64,000 nucleotides of DNA from Flagellimonas okinawensis (GTDB lineage Bacteria; Bacteroidota; Bacteroidia; Flavobacteriales; Flavobacteriaceae): positions 46,001 to 110,000 of the forward strand of contig NZ_JARFVA010000008.1 in assembly GCF_029194005.1 (NCBI RefSeq), written 5' to 3'. Positions 26,185 through 37,939 of the stretch are shown piece by piece. Below the pieces are notes generated by a model. The model was not told where the DNA came from and did no database searches. It saw only the letters and a program-made list of their open reading frames with translations. The position numbers and the translations under genes are program-made. The stretch's first letter is position 1. The number at the start of each line of letters is the position of its first letter.

Positions 26185-27005
26185 AAAAAACTTTCAGCAC
26201 ACCAAAACAGGCAAAACCAGAAAATGGGAATAGCCTCTACCCAAAACATCACAAAGTATTTGGATCGCATTCTTTTCTTGGATATCATAACAAGAATCAA
26301 TGCTATACCCAAAATAGCTCTTAGCAGGGTTTCCGTTTGATGTAAATGATCCTTTAAAAAAGTTAGTAGAAAAAAAATAAGCGTAAACACAATCCCCAAT
26401 CGCCTGGTGTTTTTATTGCCCAAGACCTGAGGCAAAGTCCTTAAACTCTTGTCGTCCCATTGCATATCGCGTATCTCAAAGGGCAGAATCAATATTAAAA
26501 CCAATAACATCCGTTGGATAAAAGTTACGGCAAAGTCCCAATCCAAGTCCATTTTAGCATCCAACACAGGCAATAAAACCGAAAAACCAGCCCACACAAA
26601 AGCTACAATGTAAATTTTTAGCCCTGCAAGGTTCCTTAGATTTTTGGCCCGCGGCAACAAGGGGACTGCATATAAAGCGGACAATACGCCCAAAACAACA
26701 GTTGCCACCCAAATTTCTTCATCCAACTGCAGCAAAAAATAAATGGCAAAAGCAAAGGAAACAAAACTAAATAGTTGGATGATTTTGTGATAAGCATTGG
26801 AGACAATCAAGTATTTATAGGCCTCCACCCCATATTTAATGAAATTGTAGCACACAATCACACTAAAAAAGATAAATCCCAACAAGTTGACATCGGAAGA
26901 ACTCCCCAACAAATGAAAGGTGACCCCCGCCATTGAAATAACCGCTACGGCCACGTGAATACTGGCGTCGAGGTAAAAATCAAAAATAGCTTTTAGCGTT
27001 CGCAT
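26181..27005 (-). CDS. UbiA-like polytopic membrane protein
   Basis: A 274-residue protein with about eight membrane segments, with the general pattern of the UbiA prenyltransferase superfamily. The second acidic motif region is kept as EIRDMQWDDKSLRTLPQVLG, but where UbiA enzymes have the first NDxxDxxxD motif this protein has CYNFIKYGVEAYK, without Asp. It may be a divergent prenyltransferase-like protein with altered chemistry, or an unrelated function on the same fold. Adjacent genes give no hint. Confidence 0.68.
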   Translation of the reverse strand: MRTLKAIFDFYLDASIHVAVAVISMAGVTFHLLGSSSDVNLLGFIFFSVIVCYNFIKYGVEAYKYLIVSNAYHKIIQLFSFVSFAFAIYFLLQLDEEIWVATVVLGVLSALYAVPLLPRAKNLRNLAGLKIYIVAFVWAGFSVLLPVLDAKMDLDWDFAVTFIQRMLLVLILILPFEIRDMQWDDKSLRTLPQVLGNKNTRRLGIVFTLIFFLLTFLKDHLHQTETLLRAILGIALILVMISKKRMRSKYFVMFWVEAIPIFWFCLFWCAESFF

Positions 27006-27077
27006 GCAAGAGAAATCTTATATCTTTTACCAAAGGTTAATTGGTGGTTAACAACTTTGCGCCAGAGACATTCAAAA

Positions 27078-27111
27078 TTGACCATTTTCATTGAATTAAT
27101 CCCTAATTTTG
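27078..27111 (+). promoter_or_regulatory. Possible Bacteroidota promoter for gcvP
   Basis: TTG at 27078-27080 (-33-like), a 23-base spacer, then TAATTTTG at 27104-27111, matching the Bacteroidota -7 consensus TAnnTTTG. It is followed 20 bases later by the gcvP ATG. The spacer is at the upper end of the usual range, so the -33 part is weak. Confidence 0.4.
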
Positions 27112-27131
27112 TGCACTTTATTGGATTGAAC

Positions 27132-29984
27132 ATGAACACAGAGGTTTTTGCCGCCAGACATATTGGCATCACAGAGAGAGACTTGCCCCACATGCTCAAA
27201 ACCATTGGGGTGGACAACATGGAACAACTCATTTATGAGACCATTCCCGATGATATCAAATTAAAAAAACCATTGGACCTTCCCGAGGGCATAAGTGAAC
27301 ACGAGTTCCTATCCCATCTGGGCGAACTGGCCAAGAAAAACAAGGTTTTTAAAACCTATATTGGTTTAGGGTATCACGAATCCCTTACACCATCCGTGAT
27401 CAAACGGAATATTCTGGAAAATCCAGGATGGTACACCGCATACACTCCTTACCAAGCAGAAATTGCCCAAGGGAGATTGGAGGCCCTATTAAATTTCCAG
27501 ACCATGGTGGCGGACCTTACAGGAATGGAAATCGCAAATGCCTCCTTGTTGGATGAAAGTACCGCTGCCGCAGAGGCCATGAGCATGTTGTTCGAGCTTC
27601 GCAGCAGACAACAGAAAAAAAGCGGTGCCTCAAAATTCTTTGTTTCCGAGGAAATTTTGCCCCAAACATTGAGCTTGTTGGAAACAAGGGCCATTCCATT
27701 GGGCATAGAGCTCGTTATTGGCGACCATGAATCATTTGATTTTTCCGAAGAATATTATGGAGCATTATTGCAATATCCGGGAAAACATGGTCAGGTAAAC
27801 GATTATGCCTCCTTTGTGGAAAAAGCCAAGGAAAAAGAGATAAAAGTCGCCGTTGCAGCAGACATTCTAAGTTTGGTGATGCTTACTCCTCCAGGTGAGT
27901 GGGGTGTAGATGCCGTAGTGGGGACTACACAACGTTTTGGTATTCCTCTTGGTTATGGAGGACCACACGCCGCATTCTTTGCCACCAAAGAAGCTTATAA
28001 AAGAAATATTCCGGGACGTATCATTGGAATTACCAAAGATACTGACGGAAACCATGCCCTGCGTATGGCGCTTCAAACTAGGGAGCAGCATATAAAAAGG
28101 GACAAAGCGACCTCAAATATTTGTACTGCCCAGGTATTATTGGCCGTCATGGCAGGTATGTATGCCGTTTATCACGGGCCTGAAGGATTGAAATATATAG
28201 CGGGAAAAGTTCATTACAATACACGAAAATTGTCCAAAGCTCTGGAAGCCTATGGATTTGAACAATTAAACGATGCTTATTTTGATACCATCCAAGTAAA
28301 GGTTAAAAATACGGAACGACTCAAAGAAGTGGCGGAAGGCAAGAGCATCAACTTACATTACATTGATGACACTACGGTTTCTGTCTCGTTGAACGAGGCT
28401 GTTTCCAATACTGATTTGGAGAATTTGATTTCTTGCTTTGCAGAGTCTCATGACTTGGAAGCAAAATCTTTGGGTGACATAGAAATGGACAATACCATTC
28501 CAACTAGCCTAAAAAGACAAGCCCCATTTATGGAGCACGAGGTTTTCAACTCATATCATTCAGAGACCGAGTTGATGCGATATATCAAAAAATTGGAACG
28601 CAAGGATTTGGCATTGAACCAGTCCATGATTTCCTTGGGAAGCTGTACCATGAAGCTGAACGCTGCATCGGAAATGTTGCCATTGAGCTGGGGAGAATGG
28701 GGCAACATCCATCCATTTGTGCCTTTAAATCAAGCCGAGGGCTACCAGGAAGTATTAAAATCCTTGGAAGAGCAACTGAATGTGATTACCGGTTTTTCGG
28801 CCACTTCCCTTCAGCCCAACTCAGGAGCACAGGGAGAATATGCTGGTTTGATGGTCATCCGAGCCTACCACGAATCTAGAGGCGAAGGTCACCGAAACAT
28901 TTGCTTGATTCCGGCTTCGGCACACGGTACAAACCCTGCTTCGGCTGTAATGGCCGGAATGAAAGTCGTTGTAACCAAAACAGACGAAAAAGGAAATATT
29001 GACCTATCGGATTTAGAGGAAAAAGTGAAGCAACATGCAGATAATCTTTCTGCGCTTATGGTCACCTATCCTTCTACGCATGGGGTATTTGAATCTTCAA
29101 TCCGACAGATCACCAAACTCATTCATGACAATGGTGGCCAAGTGTATATGGACGGTGCAAATATGAATGCACAGGTAGGATTGACAAATCCTGCAACCAT
29201 TGGAGCCGATGTTTGCCACTTGAACCTGCACAAAACCTTTGCTATTCCACATGGAGGTGGAGGACCAGGTGTAGGACCCATTTGTGTTGCTGAGCAATTA
29301 AAACCGTTTTTGCCAACCAACCCAGTAATTCCAACAGGGGGAGAAAATGCCATTACAGCCATTTCCTCTGCACCATGGGGAAGTGCTTTGGTATGTTTGA
29401 TTTCCTACGGGTACATCAAAATGTTGGGAGCAGAAGGCTTAGCGAACGCAACTAAGGCCGCTATTCTAAATGCCAATTACATCAAGGATCGCCTAAAAGG
29501 CAAGTTCGATGTATTGTACACTGGTGAACGTGGACGTGCAGCCCACGAAATGATCATTGACTGTAGACCTTTTAAAGTCAATGGAATTGAAGTGACCGAT
29601 ATTGCCAAACGTCTTATCGACTATGGATTCCACGCGCCAACAGTTTCTTTTCCAGTGGCAGGTACGCTAATGATCGAACCAACAGAGAGTGAAAGTCGTG
29701 CTGAATTAGATCGTTTTTGTGATGCTTTATTGTCGATTAGAGAAGAAATTGATGAAGCCACAGCTGAAGAGACGGACAACGTACTAAAAAATGCACCCCA
29801 TACCTTGGGCATGCTGACCAGCGATTCTTGGGAACACCCTTACAGTCGTGAAAAAGCAGCCTTCCCGTTACCATATATTGCCGAGAATAAATTTTGGCCT
29901 AGTATTAGAAGAACGGACGAAGCGTTTGGGGATCGTAATTTAATGTGCACCTGTGCACCTATCGAAGATTACATAGAAGCATAA
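27132..29984 (+). CDS. gcvP: Glycine dehydrogenase (decarboxylating), P-protein of the glycine cleavage system
   Basis: A 950-residue full-length P-protein. The frame extends upstream to 27057, but the ATG at 27132 gives MNTEVFAARHIGIT, a normal start. The N-terminal half has the family's TPYQAEIAQGRLEALLNFQ; the C-terminal half holds the PLP-binding Lys in LNLHKTFAIPHGGGGPG and HGTNPASAVMAG. It removes CO2 from glycine and passes the aminomethyl group to the lipoylated H-protein; gcvT and gcvH are not in this window. It is probably transcribed alone, between a candidate promoter and a terminator. Confidence 0.97.
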   Translation: MNTEVFAARHIGITERDLPHMLKTIGVDNMEQLIYETIPDDIKLKKPLDLPEGISEHEFLSHLGELAKKNKVFKTYIGLGYHESLTPSVIKRNILENPGWYTAYTPYQAEIAQGRLEALLNFQTMVADLTGMEIANASLLDESTAAAEAMSMLFELRSRQQKKSGASKFFVSEEILPQTLSLLETRAIPLGIELVIGDHESFDFSEEYYGALLQYPGKHGQVNDYASFVEKAKEKEIKVAVAADILSLVMLTPPGEWGVDAVVGTTQRFGIPLGYGGPHAAFFATKEAYKRNIPGRIIGITKDTDGNHALRMALQTREQHIKRDKATSNICTAQVLLAVMAGMYAVYHGPEGLKYIAGKVHYNTRKLSKALEAYGFEQLNDAYFDTIQVKVKNTERLKEVAEGKSINLHYIDDTTVSVSLNEAVSNTDLENLISCFAESHDLEAKSLGDIEMDNTIPTSLKRQAPFMEHEVFNSYHSETELMRYIKKLERKDLALNQSMISLGSCTMKLNAASEMLPLSWGEWGNIHPFVPLNQAEGYQEVLKSLEEQLNVITGFSATSLQPNSGAQGEYAGLMVIRAYHESRGEGHRNICLIPASAHGTNPASAVMAGMKVVVTKTDEKGNIDLSDLEEKVKQHADNLSALMVTYPSTHGVFESSIRQITKLIHDNGGQVYMDGANMNAQVGLTNPATIGADVCHLNLHKTFAIPHGGGGPGVGPICVAEQLKPFLPTNPVIPTGGENAITAISSAPWGSALVCLISYGYIKMLGAEGLANATKAAILNANYIKDRLKGKFDVLYTGERGRAAHEMIIDCRPFKVNGIEVTDIAKRLIDYGFHAPTVSFPVAGTLMIEPTESESRAELDRFCDALLSIREEIDEATAEETDNVLKNAPHTLGMLTSDSWEHPYSREKAAFPLPYIAENKFWPSIRRTDEAFGDRNLMCTCAPIEDYIEA

Positions 29985-30004
29985 AAAGCGTTATAAATAC
30001 TGAT

Positions 30005-30041
30005 AAAAGCCTTGATTCGAGAAATTGATCAAGGCTTTTTT
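30005..30041 (+). terminator. Rho-independent terminator after gcvP
   Basis: GCCTTGAT pairs with ATCAAGGC around an 11-base loop, followed by six T, 20 bases after the gcvP stop. Confidence 0.88.
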
Positions 30042-30152
30042 CTTATCCAGCAAATTATATCCTACCTTTTGAACATTGTATATTTTATTATGCATGCATA
30101 ATACTTAGAACGGGATATATTATCTTGAATCGATTAAAAACCTCCGTACAAC

Positions 30153-31211
30153 ATGAAAATTGGCATAACAGGGACAGGAAGCTACATACCATCCATTATT
30201 ACAAAGAATGAAGATTTTTTGAACCATGAGTTCTTGGAGTCGGACGGTTCGGCCTTTGAGCAACAAAACAATGTAATCATTGAAAAATTTGAGGCTATCA
30301 CTGGCATTGCCAACAGAAGATATGCCAAACCAGAGCTTAAAACCTCGGATATAGGTTTTTTAGCGGCTGAAGAAGCCATCGCGGATGCCGGAATAGACAA
30401 GGAAGAACTGGATTATATCATCTTCGCACACAATTTTGGGGATCTTACCCCAGGAAAAATCCAAGGGGACACCCTACCAAGCCTCGCTACTCGGGTAAAG
30501 CATTTGTTAAGGATTCAAAATCCAAAATGTGTAGCATATGACTTGATCTTTGGTTGCCCCGGCTGGATAGAAGGTATGATCCAAGCAACGGCTTTCATAA
30601 AAAGTGGAATGGCCAAAAAATGTTTGGTGATCGGGGGAGAAACCCTTTCCAGAGTGGTGGACCAACATGACCGCGACAGTATGATATTTTCCGACGGAGC
30701 TGGAGCTACGATAATAGAATCCAATGCTTCAAACGGTGAGATATTGTCCCACGCTTCGGTTACCTATGCCAATGAAGAGGCATACTATCTTTATTTTGAC
30801 AAGTCCAACCATCCATCAGCCAATGAGGATACGAGATACATCAAAATGTTGGGACGCAAGATTTACGAATTTGCGTGTATAAATGTACCTAAGGCAATGG
30901 CTACCTGTTTGGATGAAAGTGGAGTGGGAATTGACGAAGTCAAAAAAATCTTTATCCATCAAGCCAATGAAAAAATGGATGAGGCCATTATAAAAAGATT
31001 CTATAAAATATATAGCAAACCTGTTCCCGAAAATATCATGCCCATGAGCATCCAAGATTTAGGAAACAGTTCCGTAGCCACCGTACCAACCCTTTACGAT
31101 ATGGTGCTAAAAGGAAAACTGCCCGATCATGAAGTAAAAAAGGGAGACGTTGTTATATTTGCAAGCGTTGGTGCCGGAATGAACATCAATGCCATTGTCT
31201 ATAGATACTAA
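30153..31211 (+). CDS. Ketoacyl-ACP synthase III-family protein
   Basis: A 352-residue thiolase-fold condensing enzyme of the FabH class. The catalytic triad is visible: Cys135 (DLIFGCPGWIEG), His in FIHQANEKM and Asn in DLGNSSVATVP. The segment around Cys differs from FabH (GCPG in place of AACAG), so it probably uses an unusual acyl or starter unit and not acetyl-CoA. It is the first of three tightly spaced genes (methyltransferase starts at the base after its stop, then a glycosyltransferase), which may make a small lipid- or polyketide-like product. Confidence 0.85.
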   Translation: MKIGITGTGSYIPSIITKNEDFLNHEFLESDGSAFEQQNNVIIEKFEAITGIANRRYAKPELKTSDIGFLAAEEAIADAGIDKEELDYIIFAHNFGDLTPGKIQGDTLPSLATRVKHLLRIQNPKCVAYDLIFGCPGWIEGMIQATAFIKSGMAKKCLVIGGETLSRVVDQHDRDSMIFSDGAGATIIESNASNGEILSHASVTYANEEAYYLYFDKSNHPSANEDTRYIKMLGRKIYEFACINVPKAMATCLDESGVGIDEVKKIFIHQANEKMDEAIIKRFYKIYSKPVPENIMPMSIQDLGNSSVATVPTLYDMVLKGKLPDHEVKKGDVVIFASVGAGMNINAIVYRY

Positions 31212-31739
31212 ATGTACGAAAACAACTTTCCCAACAAACGCTACAAGCACACCTTGGCGTTTCTTAAGAAACACATTGACCCCTCTGAATCCATTTTGGA
31301 CCTCGGAATAGAAAATCCTTTTGCCGAGATCATGAAATCCAATGGATACCATGTTGAAAATACCGAAGGTGAAGATTTGGACCTGGACTTTGAAAAAGTG
31401 GTACAGTCCGATGCAAAAGTTGTAACCGCCTTTGAGATTTTTGAACATCTGGTCGCCCCTTTTAATGTGCTTAAGGAAATAAAAGCCGAAAAATTGGTGG
31501 CCAGTATACCAATGCGATTATGGTTTGCCCCTGCTTATCGAAGTAAAACGGACCCATGGGATCGACATTACCACGAATTTGAGGATTGGCAGTTCGATTG
31601 GCTTTTGGAAAAAGCCGGTTGGACCATTAAAGACTCGGCCAAATGGACCAATCCCACCAAAAAAATTGGATTACGTCCCATTCTCAGATACTTTACCAAC
31701 AGGTATTACATTGTTTATGCCGAGAGAACCCAAAAGTAA
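31212..31739 (+). CDS. Class I SAM-dependent methyltransferase-like protein
   Basis: A 175-residue protein with a short, degenerate SAM-binding motif I (ILDLGIENPFAEIM) and a FEIFEHLVAPFNVL segment, as in methyltransferases acting on small molecules. The C-terminal part is basic and aromatic. It starts on the base after the ketosynthase stop, so translation is coupled. Because motif I lacks the full Gly pattern, activity is uncertain. The substrate is unknown. Confidence 0.72.
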   Translation: MYENNFPNKRYKHTLAFLKKHIDPSESILDLGIENPFAEIMKSNGYHVENTEGEDLDLDFEKVVQSDAKVVTAFEIFEHLVAPFNVLKEIKAEKLVASIPMRLWFAPAYRSKTDPWDRHYHEFEDWQFDWLLEKAGWTIKDSAKWTNPTKKIGLRPILRYFTNRYYIVYAERTQK

Positions 31740-31776
31740 TTTGGGATTTATGGTTTGTTTTTTGGAATTTTAACGA

Positions 31777-32619
31777 ATGCGTATCAGTATAGTTATTCCT
31801 GCCCATAACGAAGCTGCCTTTTTAAAGGACTGCTTGGATTCAATTTCAGTTCAGACCTATCTACCAAATGAGGTGATCGTAGTGGACGATAACTCTTCTG
31901 ATGATACTTACACAATAGCTCAGAACTATGCCCAAACGCACGATTGGATCAAAGTGATTCAGCGCAGCTCTGCCGACGAGCACATTCCGGGGAAGAAAGT
32001 TGTGGATACCTTTAATTTTGGCCTAAAACACACATCGGAATATGACCTGATCGGTAAATTTGATGCGGACATTGTTCTACCACCGGATTATTTTGAGCTT
32101 ATTGTCAATCAATTTCAGGCGAATTGGAAACTGGGCATGTGCGCCGGTTTACTTTATATTAAAAAAGGTAACGATTGGATATACGAAAACATCGCGGACA
32201 AAACCCATATTCGAGGCCCAATAAAACTTTACCACAAGGCTTGTTTCGACAAAATAGGCGGTTTGCGTCCAGGGGTTGGCTGGGATACGGTAGACACTCT
32301 TTTGGCCAAGTTCCACGATTTTGAAACCCTTACCATACCAGAACTTCAAGTAAAGCACCTACGCCCTACCGGGCATGGATATAGCCAAAAGAACTACCAA
32401 ATAAAAGGTATCGCCATGTACAAAATGGGTTACGGGCTGGTCATTACAAAAATAGCTGCCTTAAAAATGGCCTGGCAGGCCAAAAACCCCATTTTATACT
32501 TTCAAATTATTATTGGCTTCTTAAAAGCTTTCATCCAAAAGCAGCCTAAATATGTCACAAAGGCCGAGGGAAAATTTATCAGGAATTATCGATGGAAAAG
32601 GATATGGTCCAAAATTTAG
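31777..32619 (+). CDS. Family 2 glycosyltransferase
   Basis: A 280-residue GT2 (GT-A fold) enzyme. SIVIPAHNEAAFLKDCLDSI, VIVVDDNSSDDT and the metal-binding DADIVLPP (a DxD motif) are all present; the acceptor half has KACFDKIGGLRPGVGWDT and HLRPTGHGY. No membrane segment is clear until the weakly hydrophobic C-terminus. Donor sugar and acceptor are unknown. It is 37 bases from the methyltransferase and possibly part of the same unit. Confidence 0.88.
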   Translation: MRISIVIPAHNEAAFLKDCLDSISVQTYLPNEVIVVDDNSSDDTYTIAQNYAQTHDWIKVIQRSSADEHIPGKKVVDTFNFGLKHTSEYDLIGKFDADIVLPPDYFELIVNQFQANWKLGMCAGLLYIKKGNDWIYENIADKTHIRGPIKLYHKACFDKIGGLRPGVGWDTVDTLLAKFHDFETLTIPELQVKHLRPTGHGYSQKNYQIKGIAMYKMGYGLVITKIAALKMAWQAKNPILYFQIIIGFLKAFIQKQPKYVTKAEGKFIRNYRWKRIWSKI

Positions 32620-32871
32620 GTTTCCTCCAATAGCTAGATTAGTCATTTTATGATTTCTTTTATTATTCAATGAAAGGAATATTCTTATAACTACCTAAAT
32701 ATTAGACCACAACAAACCTATCGATTGCTTGTTCGTCAATTGAAACCAGACATTCATCAATTGACAAAAGCGATTTCTTTCATACTCCGATAACTTTAGT
32801 ACAACATGTAGTAACCCCTTCAACCAATTTCCCCGATGTAGCACCTCAACATCATCACGGGCTTAAAAAGT

Positions 32872-34623
<1,752 letters not shown>

Positions 34624-34627
34624 AGAA

Positions 34628-36304
34628 TTAATCAAACTCCAAAACCTCGCCTATCGGCTGTCCTGTAGCTCCATTAGGAAATGCAATTCCCAATAGTGCC
34701 GCAATGGTTGGCGCAATATCAGGAATTTCGGTACGATTTACCGTGCTCCCCTGCTTAATCCCCTTTCCGTAAAGTAACAAAGGTACATGGGTATCATAGA
34801 TTTGTGCAGAACCATGTGTGGAACCTGTTCTACTATATGAAATATACCCTGTACTGGGAACCAATAGAATATCCCCAGAACGCTTTTGATTGTATCCGTT
34901 TTGTAAAATATATGGTATTCCCTCTAGATACTCGTTCTCCCACATTTGTTGGGCGGTATATACTTGGGCAATACCATCATATGTCAATAATTCTCTAGCA
35001 ATATCCTTTTGGGCATCATCAAGGTCAATATCCAAATTGGCCAAAATGTCATGATCTAAAAACAATTGATAATTGGAAAGGTCCCTAACCACATCCGTTG
35101 TCCCATATTTATATTGAAGAAATTCTGCAAACTTACCCTGCATTCCTTTCATATCCAAATAACCGGCAGGTATCTTGGAATCCATTAGATAAGATGGCAC
35201 ATTAATGGCTGCGTGGTCGGCGGTTAGAAACACAGTATATTCCCCCTCTCCTACTTTTTCGTCCAACGTGGAAAAAATCCGGGCCAAATCTTGATCCAGT
35301 CTTAGGTAAGTATCCTCAACTTCTTTGGAGTTTACACCAAAAAAATGACCTACATAATCTGTGCTGGAAAAACTAATGGCCAAGAAATCGGTAATCGTAT
35401 CTGTCCCTAAATCTTCTGCTTCCAATGCGGCCAAAGCAAAATCTGCGGTAATGCTATTTCCATAAGGACTGCGACGGATCAAATCAAAATGACCATTTTG
35501 CTCCCAGATGGCCGGAAGGTCATGTGGAAAGGTGTTCGCTGTTTCACCTTTTTGCAAGCCTTCATAAGTATTGGAATCCAAACCGCTTTCCACATAGGTG
35601 TCAATTGGTTTTAAAGTGTTCCAAGGTTTTTTATAGACTTCCACTTTATCAGAAGCATTAAAATCCTTTACCCATTGTGGCAAATCAGCCATATAATATG
35701 AACTGGTAATCCAGTTACCGTCTTCCCCTCCTTCAAACCAATAAGCTGCATTGGCTGCATGTCCGGCAGGAAGAATTGCCCCCCTATCCTTTAGTGCAAC
35801 ACCTATGACTTTTCCTCTTTTTTGAGTATGTAACCGCAACTGGTCCGTAATAGTGGTGGTCAACATTCTATGGGGTGACATTTGCCCCGCTTTGGATGTA
35901 GTTCCTACCGAGGTATAATTGTCGTCACCGGCGCAGTAAACCTCTTCGCCAGAAGCCTTATCGAACCAATCGTTCCCAATAATTCCGTGCATGGACGGAG
36001 TGGTCCCAGTGTAGACCGATGTATGACCAGGTCCGGTACTGGTAGGTGCGTAGTTAAAATGATTGTTCTTGCAATTAAAACCTTCGTTGACCATGCGCTT
36101 AAAACCACCTTCGCCATATTGATCCCAAAAACGGGTCAAATAATCATAACGCATTTGGTCCACCACAATTCCTACCACCAATTTAGGAGTTTGGGCGATC
36201 GCGGCCGGTTGTGTTTCCGCATCGTTCTTTTTTCTTCGTTGACCATATGAAATACTGATCATGCACAATGCTAAAATTGAAACTAAAAGGTTGGTTGTTT
36301 TCAT
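34628..36304 (-). CDS. pafA: PafA-type phosphate-irrepressible alkaline phosphatase
   Basis: A 558-residue alkaline phosphatase superfamily protein. A signal peptide (MKTTNLLVSILALCMISISYGQ) is followed by VVGIVVDQMRYDYLTRF with the first metal-binding Asp, then APTSTGPGHTS with the nucleophile Thr, and later FLTADHAAINV and GSTHGSAQIYDTHVPL with further metal ligands. This is the PafA family of Bacteroidota, which hydrolyses phosphate monoesters and works with Ca/Zn in the periplasm or outside. It is convergent with the secreted amidohydrolase-like gene, only 4 bases between stops. Confidence 0.93.
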   Translation of the reverse strand: MKTTNLLVSILALCMISISYGQRRKKNDAETQPAAIAQTPKLVVGIVVDQMRYDYLTRFWDQYGEGGFKRMVNEGFNCKNNHFNYAPTSTGPGHTSVYTGTTPSMHGIIGNDWFDKASGEEVYCAGDDNYTSVGTTSKAGQMSPHRMLTTTITDQLRLHTQKRGKVIGVALKDRGAILPAGHAANAAYWFEGGEDGNWITSSYYMADLPQWVKDFNASDKVEVYKKPWNTLKPIDTYVESGLDSNTYEGLQKGETANTFPHDLPAIWEQNGHFDLIRRSPYGNSITADFALAALEAEDLGTDTITDFLAISFSSTDYVGHFFGVNSKEVEDTYLRLDQDLARIFSTLDEKVGEGEYTVFLTADHAAINVPSYLMDSKIPAGYLDMKGMQGKFAEFLQYKYGTTDVVRDLSNYQLFLDHDILANLDIDLDDAQKDIARELLTYDGIAQVYTAQQMWENEYLEGIPYILQNGYNQKRSGDILLVPSTGYISYSRTGSTHGSAQIYDTHVPLLLYGKGIKQGSTVNRTEIPDIAPTIAALLGIAFPNGATGQPIGEVLEFD

Positions 36305-36420
36305 GCTAAGGATTTAATCAAATTAGGGCAAAACTATTGAATTCTGACGTTTAAAAATTTAAATGAAGGTTAAATGCTCCACAATATTCTTATTTTTATC
36401 ACCTCAAGTCCATAAAACGC

Positions 36421-37158
36421 ATGAAATACCTAGAAGCGATTGGAAAATACTTCATCATGGTTTGGGAAGTATTTAAAAAACCTACCAAATGGCGCATCAT
36501 GAAAACCTTGATCCTAAAAGAGGTTGATGAGCTTGTTTATGGTGCCATGGGCATTATTGTTTTTATTTCCTTTTTTATTGGGGGAGTAGTAACGATTCAA
36601 ACCGCCCTTAACCTAAACAACCCACTTTTGCCAAAAAGTTTGATAGGCTTTGCCACCAGACAATCTGTAATATTGGAGTTTGCCCCAACCTTTACTTCCA
36701 TAATTATGGCCGGTAAAGTGGGGTCGTACATTACTTCCAGTATTGGCACCATGCGTGTTACCGAACAAATTGATGCCTTAGAGGTAATGGGGGTAAATTC
36801 CTTGAACTATCTCGTTTTTCCAAAAATCATTGCCATGTTCATGTATCCTTTCGCCGTAGCTATCTCCATGTTCGTTGGCGTTTTAGGGGGATGGATTGCC
36901 GCCGTATTTGGCGGATATGCCCCAAGTGGCGATTTTATCCAAGGGTTACAAATGGACTTTGATTCGTACCACATTACTTATGCCTTTATAAAATCGGTAG
37001 TCTTTGCCTTTGTTATCGCCACGGTTCCTTCCTACCATGGCTATTACATGACGGGTGGTGCATTGGAGGTGGGAAAAGCAAGTACCACTTCATTTGTATG
37101 GACCAGTGTGGTTATAATTATCATCAACTATATATTAACCCAATTGCTCTTAGGCTAA
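36421..37158 (+). CDS. MlaE-family ABC transporter permease
   Basis: A 245-residue integral membrane protein of the MlaE/YrbE type with about five membrane segments and the family block GYATRQSVILEFAPTF/GKVGSYITSSIGTMRVTEQIDALE, which contacts the ATPase. It moves lipids between the inner and outer membrane together with the ATPase next door. An MCE-domain lipid-binding partner (MlaD) is expected nearby or elsewhere but is not in this window. The stop and the next start overlap by one base (TAATG). Confidence 0.92.
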   Translation: MKYLEAIGKYFIMVWEVFKKPTKWRIMKTLILKEVDELVYGAMGIIVFISFFIGGVVTIQTALNLNNPLLPKSLIGFATRQSVILEFAPTFTSIIMAGKVGSYITSSIGTMRVTEQIDALEVMGVNSLNYLVFPKIIAMFMYPFAVAISMFVGVLGGWIAAVFGGYAPSGDFIQGLQMDFDSYHITYAFIKSVVFAFVIATVPSYHGYYMTGGALEVGKASTTSFVWTSVVIIIINYILTQLLLG

Positions 37159-37925
37159 TGATCGAAGTAGACAATATACACAAGTCGTTTGGCGACCACC
37201 ATGTATTGAAAGGCATTTCCACGGTATTTGAAAAAGGAAAGACCAATTTGATCATTGGACAGAGTGGGTCTGGAAAAACAGTTTTCCTAAAATGCCTATT
37301 GGGCCTATTTGAACCGGATGAAGGCAACATATGCTATAACGGCCAACTTTACTCCGAACTTTCCATAAAGCAAAGAAGAAACCTTAGGCAGGAAATGGGC
37401 ATGGTATTCCAGGGCAGTGCATTATTCGATTCCATGACGGTTGAAGGAAATGTAATGTTCCCATTGGATATGTTCACCAATCAATCCAAATCGGAAAAGC
37501 AGGACCGTGTGGATTTTGTGTTAAAGCGCGTCAACCTTATTGATGCCCATAAAAAGTACCCTGCAGAGATTTCCGGTGGTATGCAAAAGCGAGTGGCCAT
37601 AGCCCGTGCCATTGTCATGAATCCTAAATATCTCTTTTGTGACGAACCCAATTCGGGTCTCGACCCTAAAACGGCGATTTTGATCGACAACCTCATCCAC
37701 GAAATCACCCAGGAATACGATATTACCACCATAATCAACACACACGATATGAACTCGGTAATGGAGATCGGGGAAAAAATTATCTTCCTTAAAAATGGAT
37801 TTAAAGAGTGGGAAGGCACGAACAAAGAAATCTTCAAGACCGAAAATACAGCTGTGACCGACTTTGTGTATTCTTCCGAGCTCTTTAAAAAAGTGCGACA
37901 AATGTATATTGAGGAAAGAAATTAA
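37158..37925 (+). CDS. MlaF-type ABC transporter ATP-binding protein
   Basis: A 255-residue ABC ATPase starting at the ATG that overlaps the permease stop (37158). Walker A GQSGSGKT, Q-loop VFQGSALFDSMT, signature EISGGMQKR, Walker B YLFCDEPNSGLD and switch His in NTHDMNS are all in place, with the MlaF-like C-terminal extension KEIFKTENTAVTDFVY. It powers the permease above. A longer frame begins at 37098 inside the permease gene and is not used. Confidence 0.94.
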   Translation: MIEVDNIHKSFGDHHVLKGISTVFEKGKTNLIIGQSGSGKTVFLKCLLGLFEPDEGNICYNGQLYSELSIKQRRNLRQEMGMVFQGSALFDSMTVEGNVMFPLDMFTNQSKSEKQDRVDFVLKRVNLIDAHKKYPAEISGGMQKRVAIARAIVMNPKYLFCDEPNSGLDPKTAILIDNLIHEITQEYDITTIINTHDMNSVMEIGEKIIFLKNGFKEWEGTNKEIFKTENTAVTDFVYSSELFKKVRQMYIEERN

Positions 37926-37939
37926 GGTCTGTCAAAAGA

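Noticed and set aside
37098..37157. N-terminal extension of the MlaF-type ATPase
   Set aside because: The extension lies inside the permease gene and the ATG at 37158 overlaps its stop as TAATG, the expected coupled start.
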